Of a DNA stretch of 64,000 nucleotides, positions 25,401-36,040 are shown piece by piece. Numbering within the stretch: the stretch's first letter is position 1; every line of letters begins with the position of its first letter. The position numbers and the translations under genes were made by a program. Source of the stretch: Anthopleura xanthogrammica (Eukaryota; Cnidaria; Anthozoa; Actiniaria; Actiniidae); contig OZ025211.1 in assembly GCA_964019055.1 (NCBI GenBank), forward strand, positions 9,926,400 through 9,990,399. The letters run 5' to 3'. The notes under the pieces are model-generated. The model was not told where the DNA came from. It did not search any database and was given only the letters and a program-made list of their open reading frames with translations.

Positions 25401-28400
25401 CTGAGATAAAAATCCCTCTTTCTTTCTAGTAAGGATATGCAATAATAACTATATATTGTTTGATATTGGCTTTACACTTTTTTTAAGAGCTTACTTTTCT
25501 ATTCGAAGGGCCAAAAATTATGTTCATAGTTTTGGTAAACTTAAGTTAATTAAGCTTAAAGGTCCAGTTACACTGTGCAAATTTCTCAGCAACTTATCTT
25601 GCAAATGCTTGAGTGAGTTTAAGCTATCTAATTTCTAAGTTTTTCTTATCTAAGTCTTGCATGTGACAAGCAAACTTTTCCTTATTTATGACAGCATAAT
25701 AAAACAAGGCTCCGACACACGGTGCAACATTGCGTGCAACATCACACTAAAATATATAAATTTGAATGCTTGTTTTATTTTGTTTATGTCATTGGTATTA
25801 TCCTCGTAAATTGATTGGAAAATTCGAGATTTTTCCTGTTTTGGCTGCTGAAATAGTAACCTGTAATCATAATGTTGCAAGGAATGTGGCAAGGAATGTT
25901 GCACTGTGTATCTGAGCCTTTAACCAAAAGATGCTGGTTATTTAGCTAATATATTATAGTTTTATGAATACTAATTAATGAGGACAGAAGACAAATTTGG
26001 ATGGATACAACAGCACAAACATTGAATAAATCCTTAACCAGTTCACTATCGGATATGAAATGCAACCAAACAAAATTTGAAAGTTAAATGGTATTGGTCA
26101 GATTCACAAAGGGAGGGGGTTATGTCATAGGTGGCAGAGCTGGGGTTGCCAGGGGTGCTCTAGCAGCCTCACTTTTTAGGAATTTAACTTTGAATTTTGT
26201 TATGAATTGAAATAATGTCTTTTGTTTTCATGGAATTGTGAGAATGTAACATTATGATCAGGCACACCCACTTTTCAAGCTGATCTACTGCTTCTGCATG
26301 CATGTCTTCCTCATACATTCCCTAGATGTGCTACTGTGGCATTGCCGTTTTGTTTGTATCATGGGAAAGAGCTGGGAAGGCTGGATTACTTAGCACTTCC
26401 TGTTTTCTCATTGTGTTGTTGGTTTGTTTCTAGCAGATCAATTCATATCAGCAAAGGAAAATGCATTTACACCAATTATGCTGTTATTATGATAAACAGT
26501 GCACCCTTGTATCCAGGTCAGTGTTAGATATGGGTGGTTGTAGGTGTATATAGAGATTATCACATGTTAAGAGTCTGATATGGTTTTTATTCATGAGTTT
26601 CCCCGTATCATATCGTGAACAAGCAAGACCTTGAGCGAGTGAGTGATATGGTATGGAAAACAAGTGAATAAAGATGTTATCAGCTCTTAACATGTTTATT
26701 ACACATTTAGGGTCGATTATATATTATTATTTTATCGCGAGATTTTATTGGACAGTTTGCCTTGAAGTGATATCGTATCACTTCACTGATATGGTTTTTA
26801 TTCATGGCTTTATTTCACAGATATCAACCCTAAATGTGTAAATTATAAATGTATATATCATATGATTCTACCATTGATTCAGACACTATGAGTTCCCAAA
26901 TGCACCAAAATTATTGATGGCTCTAACGAGGTGGACAAAGGTGCCAACTTAGCCTGCATAGCAGTTCTCAACAAATTGTGGGGTTGGGATTCAGTGGGGT
27001 GTCTGGGACACCTGTCACCCCCCTCACCCTACCAAATTTCCCTTCTTCCCAGTCTCCCCTCCAAACCCCAACCCCACAAATCATTGAGGGCTGCTACTCA
27101 GACTAGAGTCATCTTGGGTCCAAATATCTGGTCAAAAATTCCAATAAAATGTTTTTCTGTAACTGTAAACTCCTCTCAAACTTCAAAATGACTCCATAAT
27201 CTGAGGGGTGAGAGATAAAATGACTCTAGTCACTAGGTATTTTGGAATCTCTGCTACTATCTTCTAGTTACAATCAAGCACCATTCCCCCTCCCTCCCCT
27301 CCCCCTATTATTCAGGTCATTTCATTATACATTCAGTTATATCATTACCTACTTCTCAGCTACTTATTGTTTACAATATTGGGTATTTATGGTCCACAGC
27401 ACCAAACCTGGGGAGGGGGGGGGGGGTAGGTCTGGGTGGGGGTGGGGTGAAAATCGTTTCTACCGTCCAAAGACTTGTGTACCCCCTCTAACTAACTTAC
27501 CCATAAAGTATTTAAACCTCTAGCTTTAAACAGTTATTCAACACTATTTCAAAATCAGGGCCACTGTTAAGCTGCATCTACACGATTAATTTTTCCTTGA
27601 CAAGTATCCTTGACAATTTTCATTGCTCACTTAGACAATTAGCAACTTTTCCTTGACAATTTTTTATTGACAAGGTTTCCTTGCTCGTGTAGATAATGAA
27701 CAAGTTTTCCTTGACAAGTTTCGATCAGCGAAGTAATAGGCTGAGAACCAATCTCATTAATATTCCTTGCCACATTTTCCTTGTTGTCTGTCTACACGAG
27801 CAAATTTCACCCTTGACAATTTTTCCTTGTCAAGGAAAAATTGTTCATTTTACTCCATCTACATGAGCAATTTTTTCTTGTCAAGGAAATTTGTCAAGGA
27901 AAAATTGCTCGTATAGATGCCGCTTTAGAAGCAAAGAACAAAAAATGAGAAATAGAAAAAAGATCATTCCAATTCAGTCCCGAAAGGGAACTATATAAGC
28001 ATGTATCTTAGAAAAATAATCCAAATAGTAGTATTAACTAAGAAAGCAAATGCATTCTTACAGAGGGAGGAAAACCACAAAACATGGTTGCCAGGGACAA
28101 CAGGACAACCGTCTGTCAATCCCAACATGTGTTCATCAAGAAGTTGAATATCTTTGAATATATTTTGAAGGTAAGGCAATGCAAGGTACATATTTTGGAA
28201 GTTAACATGATAAACTTATTAATATCCGTTTTAAAAAATAAAAAATATTTTTTTAAAACACAAAGTAAAGCGCGCCACATATCAAAGGAAAGATAAGGAA
28301 AATAACTTTTCGTCTAGTTGTGCGAGTCAACGATCAACTTGTGGATCAAAGTGTAGTTTTCTTTCTAAGTCATGTTAGCAGATCGATATTTAAACGATTT

Positions 28401-29893
28401 TCAATCGCATTACGTCGCGGTCTGCCTACGAACATTACACGAAATTTAGTTTCGGATCTGGTTCTACTTCGACTTTTTCTACTACTATTACCACTTCTAC
28501 CACTTCTACTACTACTACTACTCCTACTATTTCTAAGGGAGGGATTATCATCAGAGAGGAGGTCTAGCGAGACACAGTAATAAGAGTTACATAAAATCGT
28601 AATATCGCGGCAAGTTCGAGGCTTATTTTTGTTAAAGAGATTGCTATACGCCATAAAGTTACTTTTACCCGTTAGTAAGTGCTGTTTCATAAAATCTGAA
28701 TGCTATCCACGAGTTCGCCATAAGGTGCCTTTGATTAATGAAGGTGTCTGCCGACTGAAATCTATTGCGTTTGCAACTTTTTGTGTGATTCTTTTAATAC
28801 AAAGTAGAAAATATTAGATACAAAAAGAAAAGTTTTAATGAAAAGTTGTGGCTCAATAGCATTTGCCAATCGAAAATCTAACGTTTTACAAAGAAAAAAT
28901 AACGAACGTGATTTTGAAAGTCAACAACTAGAATCGTTATTATAAGTAGTGGATTGTCTTGGGCTTATGATTTTGGTGAAAACATGGTTCTTAAATCAAG
29001 TGTATTACAAAGAGAAACCCGAACCTGACTATTGTCTTGAAGGTCAGCATTTATTTAATTCATCATAGCAATATAGGGGATTGTTTTGGACAAAGGATTA
29101 GTAATGATAAAAACACGATCAATCAGACTGATGGTAATTAAAAATATGAAAGTTGTTTTGACTGTATTGTTTTCTAAAATCAATACCTTTTAGAAACTAG
29201 AAAAGGAACAACGATAGGAAGATTAACTAGAAAACTGCACTAGAAAAGATCGGCAGCTGATGGTGCTAAGCTAAAATGGTAAAATTAACAATGCTTCAAT
29301 TCCATCAGACTTTTTTTCCCTTCAATCTTTATGATACATTAAGAGTATTGCAACTCTCATTATCTTATCTCACGACAATTATTATATCCGATCAAATGGT
29401 AAGAATTAGAGACAAAAACTTAAAAGGATGAGAGCAAAATGATGCACTAAAACAAAAAAAATGGAAATTTTTTGAATGATATTGGATCAGCTTAGGTATC
29501 AGGCCATTCTTTTTTCTTTCTTTATTCTTCTCTCCTTTCTTTCTTGTTTAATTGATTTTTCATTACTGACCTCCCTTTCATCTGAAGCCCTTGAGGGTGT
29601 TAGGGTTCGATCTGTGAGTTAGCCTTGCCTTGACTTTCATCATCCTAGAGGTTGTTTTAGGGTTTTATTTGTGAGTTAGCCTTGCCCTGACTTTGATCAG
29701 CCCAGAGGTTGTTTCAGGGTATCGTTAAAACTTAGAGTGAATGGCAATGATGTCGAATATATAGATCTGATGTAGAATATATAGATATAGATGTAGATGT
29801 ACATAAACGAGTATTTTTCGCTTTGGACTTACCTAAACCATAAGCATGTTGTAAAGTAAACAAAATGGTCAGCAAGGCGTAGAAGTGATGCAT
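13483..29893 (-). CDS. Secreted WSC-like/TSP1/VWA-domain matrix protein, tandem copy 2 (16 coding exons, 1181 aa)
   Basis: Paralogue of the gene at 735-8503. Coding exons in transcript order: 29893-29833, 24703-24404, 23774-23631, 23087-22914, 22660-22490, 22413-22243, 22165-21995, 21917-21747, 21669-21499, 19742-19569, 18207-18100, 17501-17293, 16881-16719, 16402-15693, 14590-14491, 14030-13483. The 3546 nt stay in frame to TAA. The domain order matches copy 1, with seven rather than five TSP1 repeats (about residues 169-569). The VWA DTTGS lies at about 691-695 and the RRKR site at about 880-883. The VWA exon is 710 nt against 707 in copy 1: a short loop after FFST is two residues longer, and a Ser before RRKR is missing. 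Intron 1 spans 5.1 kb, against 0.6 kb in copy 1. Several other introns are enlarged by short inverted-repeat insertions. Nothing suggests a pseudogene: frames, splice sites and cysteines are kept. Same inferred role as copy 1. Confidence 0.9.
14293..14440. mobile_element. MITE-like element of the GACCCCTTGCAGCAC family, in a copy 2 intron
   Basis: A degraded palindrome with GAGCAGCTCGAATTTGGA on the left and ATTGAGCTGCATTCCGAC and GTGCTGCAAGGGGTCT on the right. Related copies lie at 18770-18895, 19370-19503 and about 31960-32100. Confidence 0.55.
14691..15242. mobile_element. Large inverted repeat with a nested second element
   Basis: The outer arms (about 14691-14819 and 15081-15242) match in inverted orientation: AAAGTGCCTATCAACCCTGA on the left pairs with TCAGGGTTGATAGGCACTTT on the right. 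A separate short element lies in the loop. The intron is 1.1 kb here but 80 bases in copy 1. Confidence 0.65.
14902..15006. mobile_element. Nested hairpin element with poly-C centre
   Basis: It starts TAGCCTGAGAAAACAGACGT and ends with the exact inverse. The arms are about 34 bases, with a run of about 20 C plus a short linker between them. It sits inside the larger inverted repeat, so it was inserted later. Confidence 0.7.
16921..17165 (+). mobile_element. tRNA-derived SINE in copy 2 intron
   Basis: Counterpart of the SINE at 3493-3745, between the same two exons, with A and B boxes (GGGTTCGATTCC) and the tail GAGGTTGTTTCAGGG. It has drifted by several small indels. Confidence 0.7.
17806..18070. 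mobile_element. hAT-like MITE with 8-bp target duplication
   Basis: A 265-base insertion beginning CGGGGGGGGTACTCCC and ending CTCCCCCCCCTCGGGG, flanked by ATATTATC on both sides (17798-17805 and 18071-18078). Copy 1 has one uninterrupted ATATTATC at the matching site, so the empty site is preserved. An 8-base duplication fits the hAT superfamily. Confidence 0.8.
18495..18755. mobile_element. MITE with long terminal inverted repeats
   Basis: The left arm (ATTCTCAGACACACGCGCAC, then TTTTCTGTCGCGACCAAGT and GGTGGACGTCAAT) is mirrored by the right arm with few changes. There is no coding capacity. It is absent from the corresponding copy 1 intron. Confidence 0.7.
18770..18895. mobile_element. 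MITE of the GACCCCTTGCAGCAC family
   Basis: TAGACCCCTTGCAGCACTTT on the left with the inverse (GTGCTACAAGGGT) on the right. The core contains GAGGACAAAAC and its inverse. It is near-identical in structure to the element at 19370. Confidence 0.65.
19370..19503. mobile_element. MITE of the GACCCCTTGCAGCAC family with TA target duplication
   Basis: A 134-base insertion beginning TAGACCCCTTGCAGCAC and ending AAAGGGGTCTA. Copy 1 shows the empty site AAAAGGTATTGATC at the matching place, so the target appears to be TA, as in Tc1/mariner-like MITEs. Confidence 0.75.
19862..20203. mobile_element. Foldback element between two direct repeats
   Basis: Arms of about 90 bases (19920-20012 and 20033-20121) form a near-perfect hairpin containing CAAAGCGAGACGAACG and its inverse. 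Outside them, diverged direct repeats of about 57 bases (19862-19918 and 20147-20203, both with ACGTGGCAAGCA-like and CGCCAAT segments) have the same orientation. Confidence 0.65.
20358..20609. mobile_element. MITE with about 75-bp terminal inverted repeats
   Basis: The ends read ACCATTTCACGGTTGTCGTC inward from both sides and extend through CCTCGATAG and TTTAGAATTTGACTAAAGC. It is in the enlarged TSP1 intron of copy 2 and absent from copy 1. Confidence 0.75.
21051..21448. mobile_element. MITE with TAACCCTTCCAC ends
   Basis: TAACCCTTCCACGGTTTTTC on the left is mirrored by CTGTGGAAGGGTTA on the right. A second inverted block (GTTTCCAATTTGGT and its inverse) lies inside. It is absent from copy 1. 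Confidence 0.7.
21499..22660 (-). repeat. Tandem array of five TSP1 exon-intron units in copy 2
   Basis: Five 171-nt exons (22660-22490, 22413-22243, 22165-21995, 21917-21747, 21669-21499) repeat at 247-248 bases with nearly identical introns. The array has two more units than copy 1. The flanking 174-nt TSP1 exons (23087-22914 and 19742-19569) are clearly more diverged. Confidence 0.9.
26562..26697. mobile_element. Short inverted-repeat element
   Basis: Inverted ends ACATGTTAAGAGTCTGATA and TATCAGCTCTTAACATGT. The interior shares TGATATGGTTTTTATTCATG with the adjacent element at 26701-26840. Confidence 0.55.
26701..26840. mobile_element. Short inverted-repeat element
   Basis: Ends ACACATTTAGGGTCGAT and ATCAACCCTAAATGTGT are inverted. 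It lies three bases from the element at 26562-26697. Confidence 0.55.
27566..27928. mobile_element. MITE rich in CCTTGACAA motifs
   Basis: Ends AAGCTGCATCTACACGA and TCGTATAGATGCCGCTT are inverted. The interior repeats TTTTCCTTGACAA-like motifs many times in both orientations. Confidence 0.65.
29585..29730 (+). mobile_element. SINE tail fragments, tandem
   Basis: Two successive copies of the SINE tail (GTGAGTTAGCCTTGCC ... GAGGTTGTTTCAGGG). No tRNA-like head is visible. Confidence 0.5.
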
Positions 29894-30700
29894 GGTGGAA
29901 CCAACGCGAACGAATCTGAAAGAGAAACACTACTTTAGAATCTAAAGTCCACCTTCAGGTTGACGTGGACTTTAAAAATGATTTAAGAATATGCAATATT
30001 CCACTATTTCTTTCAATAAACCTTTTTACCTCGGGTGTAATGTTTTCCCATTTCAGAGCACATGTCATTCTCTTGAGAATAAGATTCTTTGCTTGAGTCG
30101 TGTCATATTCAGGTGTCTTCTCATGTGCAACCATTAAACAAAGAAATGATACCATAGGGAATGACACGTGGTCTAAAATGGGAAAACTTTATGTCCAAGC
30201 CGAAAAGATTTATCATTAAAGCTGTTTTTAGAATACTAGAATTTAAGCAATTTCTAAACGTTTCTAAAATCGTATATAGAAGACAATAGCCATGGTGTAC
30301 GAGCACCAATTTCTAGCACAAAGCATGATGGGAAACTGAGTCCTTAGGCTATTTTGGCTCCTTTTACTAAAAATTCATCTAACAGTGCGTCAAAAATGAG
30401 GGTTTATCAGGTCTTGCGTGACATTTTAAATTTTAATCCAACAAAAAAGAATATATAATATTTGAAAAGAGCATACCAAAATTAGTAAAATTGGAAAGTT
30501 TGAAGTGGTTTTATTGAATAACGCCGAAGATATGGGCGACCGAAGTTGGCTGCTTTTACAGAGAAATGTATGTAAAAAAATGTTGGGAGGCAACAGCTTG
30601 TAGTATAGTGTTTGAAACTGAAGTGTACATTTGAATGTATAGAGTCTTACCTTGCTTTCTTGGCTGTTAAAGAGAGAGTGAGTATGAGTGAGTATGACTG
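29833..30700 (-). other. 5' leader exons of tandem copy 2, with 5'UTR intron
   Basis: Non-coding exon 1 ends at 30651, the 5'UTR intron runs 30650-29916, and exon 2 is 29915-29833 with the ATG at 29893. The intron is about 300 bases longer than in copy 1 and includes, at about 30010-30215, a repeat (TTTTCCCATTT ... AAATGGGAAAAC) that also occurs near 17600-17750. Confidence 0.7.
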
Positions 30701-30711
30701 AGTGGTTCCTT

Positions 30712-30720
30712 GAATTTATA
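30712..30720 (-). promoter_or_regulatory. TATA box of tandem copy 2
   Basis: TATAAATTC on the minus strand, followed downstream by a non-coding first exon whose donor is at 30650/30649. It matches the copy 1 promoter almost base for base, so the promoter was included in the duplication. Confidence 0.7.
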
Positions 30721-31343
30721 GGGTGAAAAAAACTTCAACTAAGAGGGGTACCAAGGAGTAGAAATGACAACCATTGCCATGGAGTTTCTAATCCTTATTA
30801 AGCAGTTTATTTCTGTTTTTATTGTCGTTTTTTAATTGGATATCTTCTTGCTTTGCCGATCCAATTTCAATTTGTGGTTTAAAAGTATTTAAAAAAAAAT
30901 AAACAAAGAACAAAAAAAAAAAAAGATGTTAAAAAAGATGTAGAAAATACAAAAAGAAAAAGAAGGAAAAAAAGAAAAGAAAAGAAAAGAGAAAGACAAT
31001 TAAATTTTTGAACAATTTGAAAATTACCTGTGTTGTAGGATAACCCGATCCTTGTTCGGTTGTTTTTTCTAGATCATTCTCTTTCTCATTAACGGCTGCC
31101 TATAAATATGCAGTCTTCTACTGATAATAATCGTAATTTGCTCAATTAGACGCAAGTGAAATGCGCTATATATAAAGGAAAATGCTTTCTATTTGTAGTA
31201 TTATCCGGTCCAATAATATCACTTTTAGGCACTAATATAAAGAAGACTGTGTTGGGACTTTGAATGCCATTTTTCTTGTTACAATCAAGCTACCTGGACT
31301 TTGGATTGTATCGCATTATCACTACTATTATTTTATAGTACCC

Positions 31344-31601
31344 ATGTCTGAAAAGTCACTGAATTTGCATAATTACTTCGGTTCAAAGCTGCAAATGTCG
31401 AACTTGATGGAGCGCCTTTCTAATATTTTATGTCTGAAAAGTCACTGAATTTGCATAATCACTTCGGTTCAAAGCTGCAAATGTCGAACTTGATGGAGCG
31501 CCTTTCTAATATTTTATGTCTGAAAAGTCACTGAATTTGCATAATCACTTCGGTTCAAAGCTGCAAATGTCGAACTTGATGGAGCGCCTTTCTAATATTT
31601 T
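31344..31601 (+). repeat. 86-bp tandem repeat, 3 copies
   Basis: Unit starts (ATGTCTGAAAAGTCACTG) lie at 31344, 31430 and 31516. Copies are identical but for about one base. It lies upstream of the copy 2 promoter and is present only in unit B. Confidence 0.9.
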
Positions 31602-32641
31602 AGTACCATCTTGCTGTACTCCCCTCCCTGCTAATCTGCGCCGGTTGCTCTCTTTGGTTTTCTTTATCCCCACCCTCTCCTCCCTTGCGCTGTTTTGGTT
31701 CCTTGGAGAGCTCCGCCAGGTTTTTGTCTCCAATTTCTCATGCAGGAGTACAGTAAGAACGCTGCGAATAAAACTGACACGATCTACGTGGACTTTGGAT
31801 CTTGCTATGTCATTATCACTAGGCCGGCCACTTCAGTCACCTACCCAATAGATCAGAATCGGATCTAGGATTTGGAGTTGGCGGGTGCACACCATAAAAA
31901 AATGATAATTCTTGATTCTAAGAGAGATTCGGTGAGCAAATATTGTGCGAATATACCCCTTGCCGTACCTTCCAGGACACCTGAATGCAGGAGATCAAAA
32001 CTGAATGAGTAGTTTCAATTCTCAGTCTGATGAGAATGATATTTTAAAGTTTTGTCCTCGGAATTGAGCTGCATTTGAAATATCCTGCAAGACGTTGATA
32101 AGGGGGCTCACAGGCAACCAGTTAACCTTCCCTGCATGGATCCCCCATAGAATAGATCACTTTAGATGAAAAGATATAAAGTATTCTCATTAGCTTGTGA
32201 AACGTGACCGACTAAGATTCAATATAATATGTTGAAATATGAAGGGTGGGCACTTTTCTCTAATCAGTACTCGTTTATAATACGTATTGCACATCTATTT
32301 TAGTAAAATATATCCTTCAGTATGGTTGATCCCGAAGTGTTTCGGTCCTAGATTCAGTGATCGGAAACAATTCTTAACGAATTTTTGCCTTTGTTATCTC
32401 TTTAGTATTATTCTTTTCCCTGTATAGCGTTGTAGCAGCAAGTGCTTATGTCAATTTTTTTCTTAATCCTTAATAAACGAAATGCTAGACCACGAGGTTT
32501 AGTAGCTTATATGATTACGTGTTATTAAGCTACACCTCTTTCTATTATTTCTTATATTTTCTGCAAGAATTTCTGTCGTTAGTTTTCCAATTTCCATTTG
32601 AAGAAGTTATGATATTTATCAAGAGATCATAAATAAAAAAG

Positions 32642-33096
32642 GGAAACTTCTTAATTTGGCGCGCGCCATGTGAATCAGTCCCGGTTTGGCAAATTTTGTC
32701 GAAAAAAAGTGAGAAAAATCGGCGAAAAGTATTTTTTTTAGCATGTCGAGCGCATGGCACACACGTCCGCGCCATCAAAAAATTAAAAAAAGCCAAACGA
32801 CTGCTTTCGCTGTGTGCTTTTTATGTCACGATAAATGCAGCTTTTTTCTTTTTTTCTTTTGATATTCCTTTCTCTCTCCTCATTTTCTAAATTTCTGTTT
32901 GTCAATCGCAATAAAATTTCTAAAATGCTCAATCTTTCTTTTGATTGGAAGTGTCAATTTTTAGCACATGGGAGTGGGGTAAGGCATACAATTTTGACGC
33001 ACAGGAGTAGGGTAAGGCGAAAGTTAACTGCATACGATTGCTAAAAATAGCCCAACCTTGGAACTCACATGGTGCGCGCGATATAAAGAAGTTTCC
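32642..33096. mobile_element. MITE, about 455 bp
   Basis: Ends GGAAACTTCTTAATTTGGCG and the inverse of GCGCGATATAAAGAAGTTTCC, followed inward by GCGCCATGTGA and TCACATGGTGCGC, are inverted. The interior has a diverged tandem segment (GGAGTGGGGTAAGGC, GGAGTAGGGTAAGGC). Confidence 0.6.
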
Positions 33097-33499
33097 TCAC
33101 TTATTAGCTCTTATTTCTGCTCTCTTGTTTTTATTAATATAATGCTTCCAGCATCGTAAGAACATGGAAAGAAATGAGTCAAAATATCACTTTCATCTTA
33201 CCTTATCTTATTTTTATTTTCATATCAGTATCCCTTTTTTAATTATCATCAGTCAAACTAATCATGAATTTTTTACCATAGTTGCTCATTATTCTTTAAT
33301 ATTTTCTTCACTCTTACCGAGTATCGGACTAAAATAGCGAATAAAATATTAAAAAATTTATGGCATATTGTTCGCCTTCAAACCCGTAGTACTCTGGCAG
33401 AAACACGTAAAAAAGGCATTGTATAAAAGTCCAAAATCTCCTCGGTATTTTGTCTGATCTTTTCAACCGAAGCCGTACCAGCCTAAACGTGTACTTCGC

Positions 33500-33683
33500 T
33501 CGTCGTCTAGAAGACTAGTCTTCTGCTTACACCAAATTCAAAAACAAGCCGACTTTTGGCGATAGAACTTTTGCAATGGCCGCACCTGTGCGGCTCTGGA
33601 ACAACCTTCCTGATTTGATTAAACGTGCTGACTGTGTTGTTGCCTTTAAATCTTACTCTTTTCTGTTTATCTGGAATAAATGA
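33500..33683 (+). pseudogene. LINE reverse-transcriptase C-terminal relic
   Basis: From about 33530 a plus-strand frame reads FGDRTFAMAAPVRLWNNLP, then DLIK and VVAFKSYSFLF, to a stop at 33681. This is the characteristic ending of non-LTR retrotransposon ORF2 proteins (GxRSFAxAAPxxWNxLP, then a VxxFKxxLKxxLF motif). A stop codon lies upstream in the same frame and nothing of the polymerase core is present, so it is a 5'-truncated dead copy. Confidence 0.75.
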
Positions 33684-33691
33684 CTCACTGT

Positions 33692-33853
33692 CCAGTGGCG
33701 GATCCAGCATGATTTCAAGGGGGTGACTGGTACCTAGCAAGGCATTTTATCGTGTCTTTTTTTGGTCTTATCTTATCCTTTATTCTTATTATATTCAACT
33801 CCAAGGGGGGTGTCTAGTCACCCAATGCACCCCCCGCACTGGATCCGCCCTGG
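33692..33853. mobile_element. MITE with CAGTGGCGGATCCAG ends
   Basis: CCAGTGGCGGATCCAG on the left and CTGGATCCGCCCTGG on the right are inverted. The left end begins about nine bases after the LINE relic stops. Confidence 0.7.
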
Positions 33854-33949
33854 CTGTCCTATTTTAAAACGCATAGAGACCACAGGAGGATGCATTCAAA
33901 AGAACTTCCAAGTCTTGTCATCAGTCTTAGCAAAGAATTTGCAATTAAG

Positions 33950-34112
33950 AATCTCGCAGAAAAGACTGGATATGATATCCATAGACACAAGAGAACCAAC
34001 AAGCAACACTACATACATACGACACCGAGTCCCAGAATCGAGTCCCTTAGAATCGAGCCCTGGTGGCATTGGCGAGGTTCGGTGCTTTAGCAGCGCACAC
34101 CACTGTGCTTCT
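33950..34112 (-). mobile_element. tRNA-derived SINE fragment, minus strand
   Basis: The reverse strand reads a tRNA-like head (GTGGTGTGCGCTGCTAAAGC), a B-box-like GGGCTCGATTC, and then GGTGTCGTATGTATGTAG, resembling the body of the SINE at 10908. Confidence 0.5.
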
Positions 34113-35376
34113 CTCGTGCTTCCGTGCATTTCTCCCTGGCTTGCTTGCTTCTTTCTTCTCTCCCTCCTTTCCCCATTCCCACTTTCCCTCCTTTCCTTCC
34201 CTCTTTCACCGTTTTCCCTTCTTCCTACTATTCTATGTAATCGTATATATGAAAAAAAAAAAAAGAAACTTTAGAACTCAAGCCAGTTTATTTTATTAAG
34301 AAACCGAAGTAACATCCTCAAATCCTTCTAATCGGCAAAGTTACACAGTTGTAAGAATTTGTAAAAAAAGCTTTATATACGGAAACAGTTATATATCCAG
34401 CAACTGAAGTTATCAAAAACTGATCCCAATATAGCTTCTTAAATCTGAACTACTAAATCAAGATCCCCTAGACGAACATGATTTATGCAGCAATATATAG
34501 TAGGAGATCGAGTAGGAATCAAAAATTACCACAGAACACGAGGCTAATGTAAGTTAAAAGCTGAATTGGCAATATTGCCTTATTGTATAATCAAGTGTTA
34601 TCTAGACATTCACGTGACCTTATCAGTGTGATTACCATCTTGATTGCTTCCTAATCACATCGACAGATAACTGTTTAACATGGTGTTCCTTTGATAACCT
34701 TTGATGGCGGGGACAATAAAATAGGCCAATATTCCGCAAGTGTTAACTCTAGCGGTTAAAAGCTAAGATAATATAGAGTCCTTTTGCCATGTGTCTCTCT
34801 ACACCCTTTGAGTGCCAGTCAATCTTCTGACGAATTATTACTAGCAATTGCCGTACTAGTGGTTTTAGTGAACTGGTCAGGGAAAAACAATGAATCAACA
34901 ATCGCTTATGCAACAGAGTGCCGGCTCTCTGAAATCATGAAATTATAACTAGCGATACACATGATATTACATTTGTGATAGGTTTAACTAAAACAACGTG
35001 TTTTGGGAGGATATGTCGATTAGCCTAACCGAAGGCATGAAATCAAGTGCAATACCATCAATTGTAACCTTGATCCCGTATCGATGTCCTATCGTCTAAG
35101 AAGATAAGGAGTCAAGTACCTAAAATCACAAGACCCCCAAGAAGACTCAATTATACTTAGCACCCCTTCAAAACACTTAAAGCTTAAGAGCTGATCTTCA
35201 TATCATTGTTTAACACCATGCTCTTCGACTTGTTTGTTGTTTATTTAATCATGTAACTGATACCACTGCAATGTTTTTGAAAACATAAATACACTGTATC
35301 TATGGATAAACTAAGGCGAAATGTTGAGGTTAGGATGGAAACTTCTCTTAGTTAATAAAAATAAATTGCTCTAATG

Positions 35377-36040
35377 GCAAGTAGGTATATTCAAGTACTT
35401 TGGCAATAACCACCTGCAAATCGTGACCTTAATGCCGCTATATATTTCTAAGAAACACTTTACGAGATCGCATTTTTTAGTTTTTCGATGGGTTATGGCG
35501 TGTTTTTCATTTAGGTTGATGGCAAGTCACTATTCAAACACTTATTTTGGCATTAACCAGCTATAACGTGTGTCCTCGGCGTATATCGATATAAATATCT
35601 GAGAAGCAACATTCATAATTCGGAATTTTTTTGCTATTTTCAACGGTTTATAAGTTAACGTATTTGTCATTTTTCTAAGTGTAGCAAGTCAATATATTCA
35701 AGCACTTTCTTTGCCATTAAGCACCTATAATCTATGTCCTTACATGTCACTATACATTTCTTTGAAGCTGCACCATGATTCGCAATCATATTTTTAGTTT
35801 TTTTCAATGGGTTACAACGTATTTGTCATATATTTTTAGTGAGGCAAGTCAGTATATTCAAGCACTTTCTTTGGCATTAAGCACCTATAATCTATGTCCT
35901 TACATGTCACTATAAATTTCTTTGAAGCTGCACCACGATTCGCAATCAGATTTTTAGTTTTTTCAATGGGTTACAACGTATTTGTCATATATTTTTTGAT
36001 AGCAAGCCAGTATCCGGCCAAACCACTTTGTTTAGGTACT
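35377..36040 (+). repeat. Tandem array of about 160-bp units
   Basis: The phrase GCAAGTC..TATTCAAGCA recurs at about 35377, 35522, 35684, 35844 and 36002 (spacings 145, 162, 160, 158). The third and fourth units are nearly identical through TTTGAAGCTGCACCA and TTACAACGTATTTGTCATA; the outer units are diverged. Confidence 0.8.

Larger units (their letters stand above)
24704..29832 (-). other. Expanded first coding intron of copy 2
   Basis: 5129 bases against 615 in copy 1. It holds inverted-repeat elements (26562-26697, 26701-26840, 27566-27928), SINE tails at 29585-29730, a CTA-rich microsatellite near 28475-28535 and a G-rich stretch near 27410-27450. No other gene is recognised in it. Confidence 0.7.
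13150..33160. repeat. Segmental duplication, unit B
   Basis: Partner of unit A in the same orientation (head to tail). It is about 8.5 kb longer because of insertions in introns and upstream DNA and the two added TSP1 units. Between the units, at about 12.0-13.15 kb, lies unrelated repeat-like sequence. Confidence 0.8.

Noticed and set aside
27000..27260. Possible inverted-repeat element (GACTAGAGTCA and TGACTCTAGT)
   Set aside because: Only about ten bases of each end match and no further arm pairing was found.
35377..36040. CRISPR-like array
   Set aside because: Units are contiguous tandem repeats of about 160 bases without spacers, in an animal genome.
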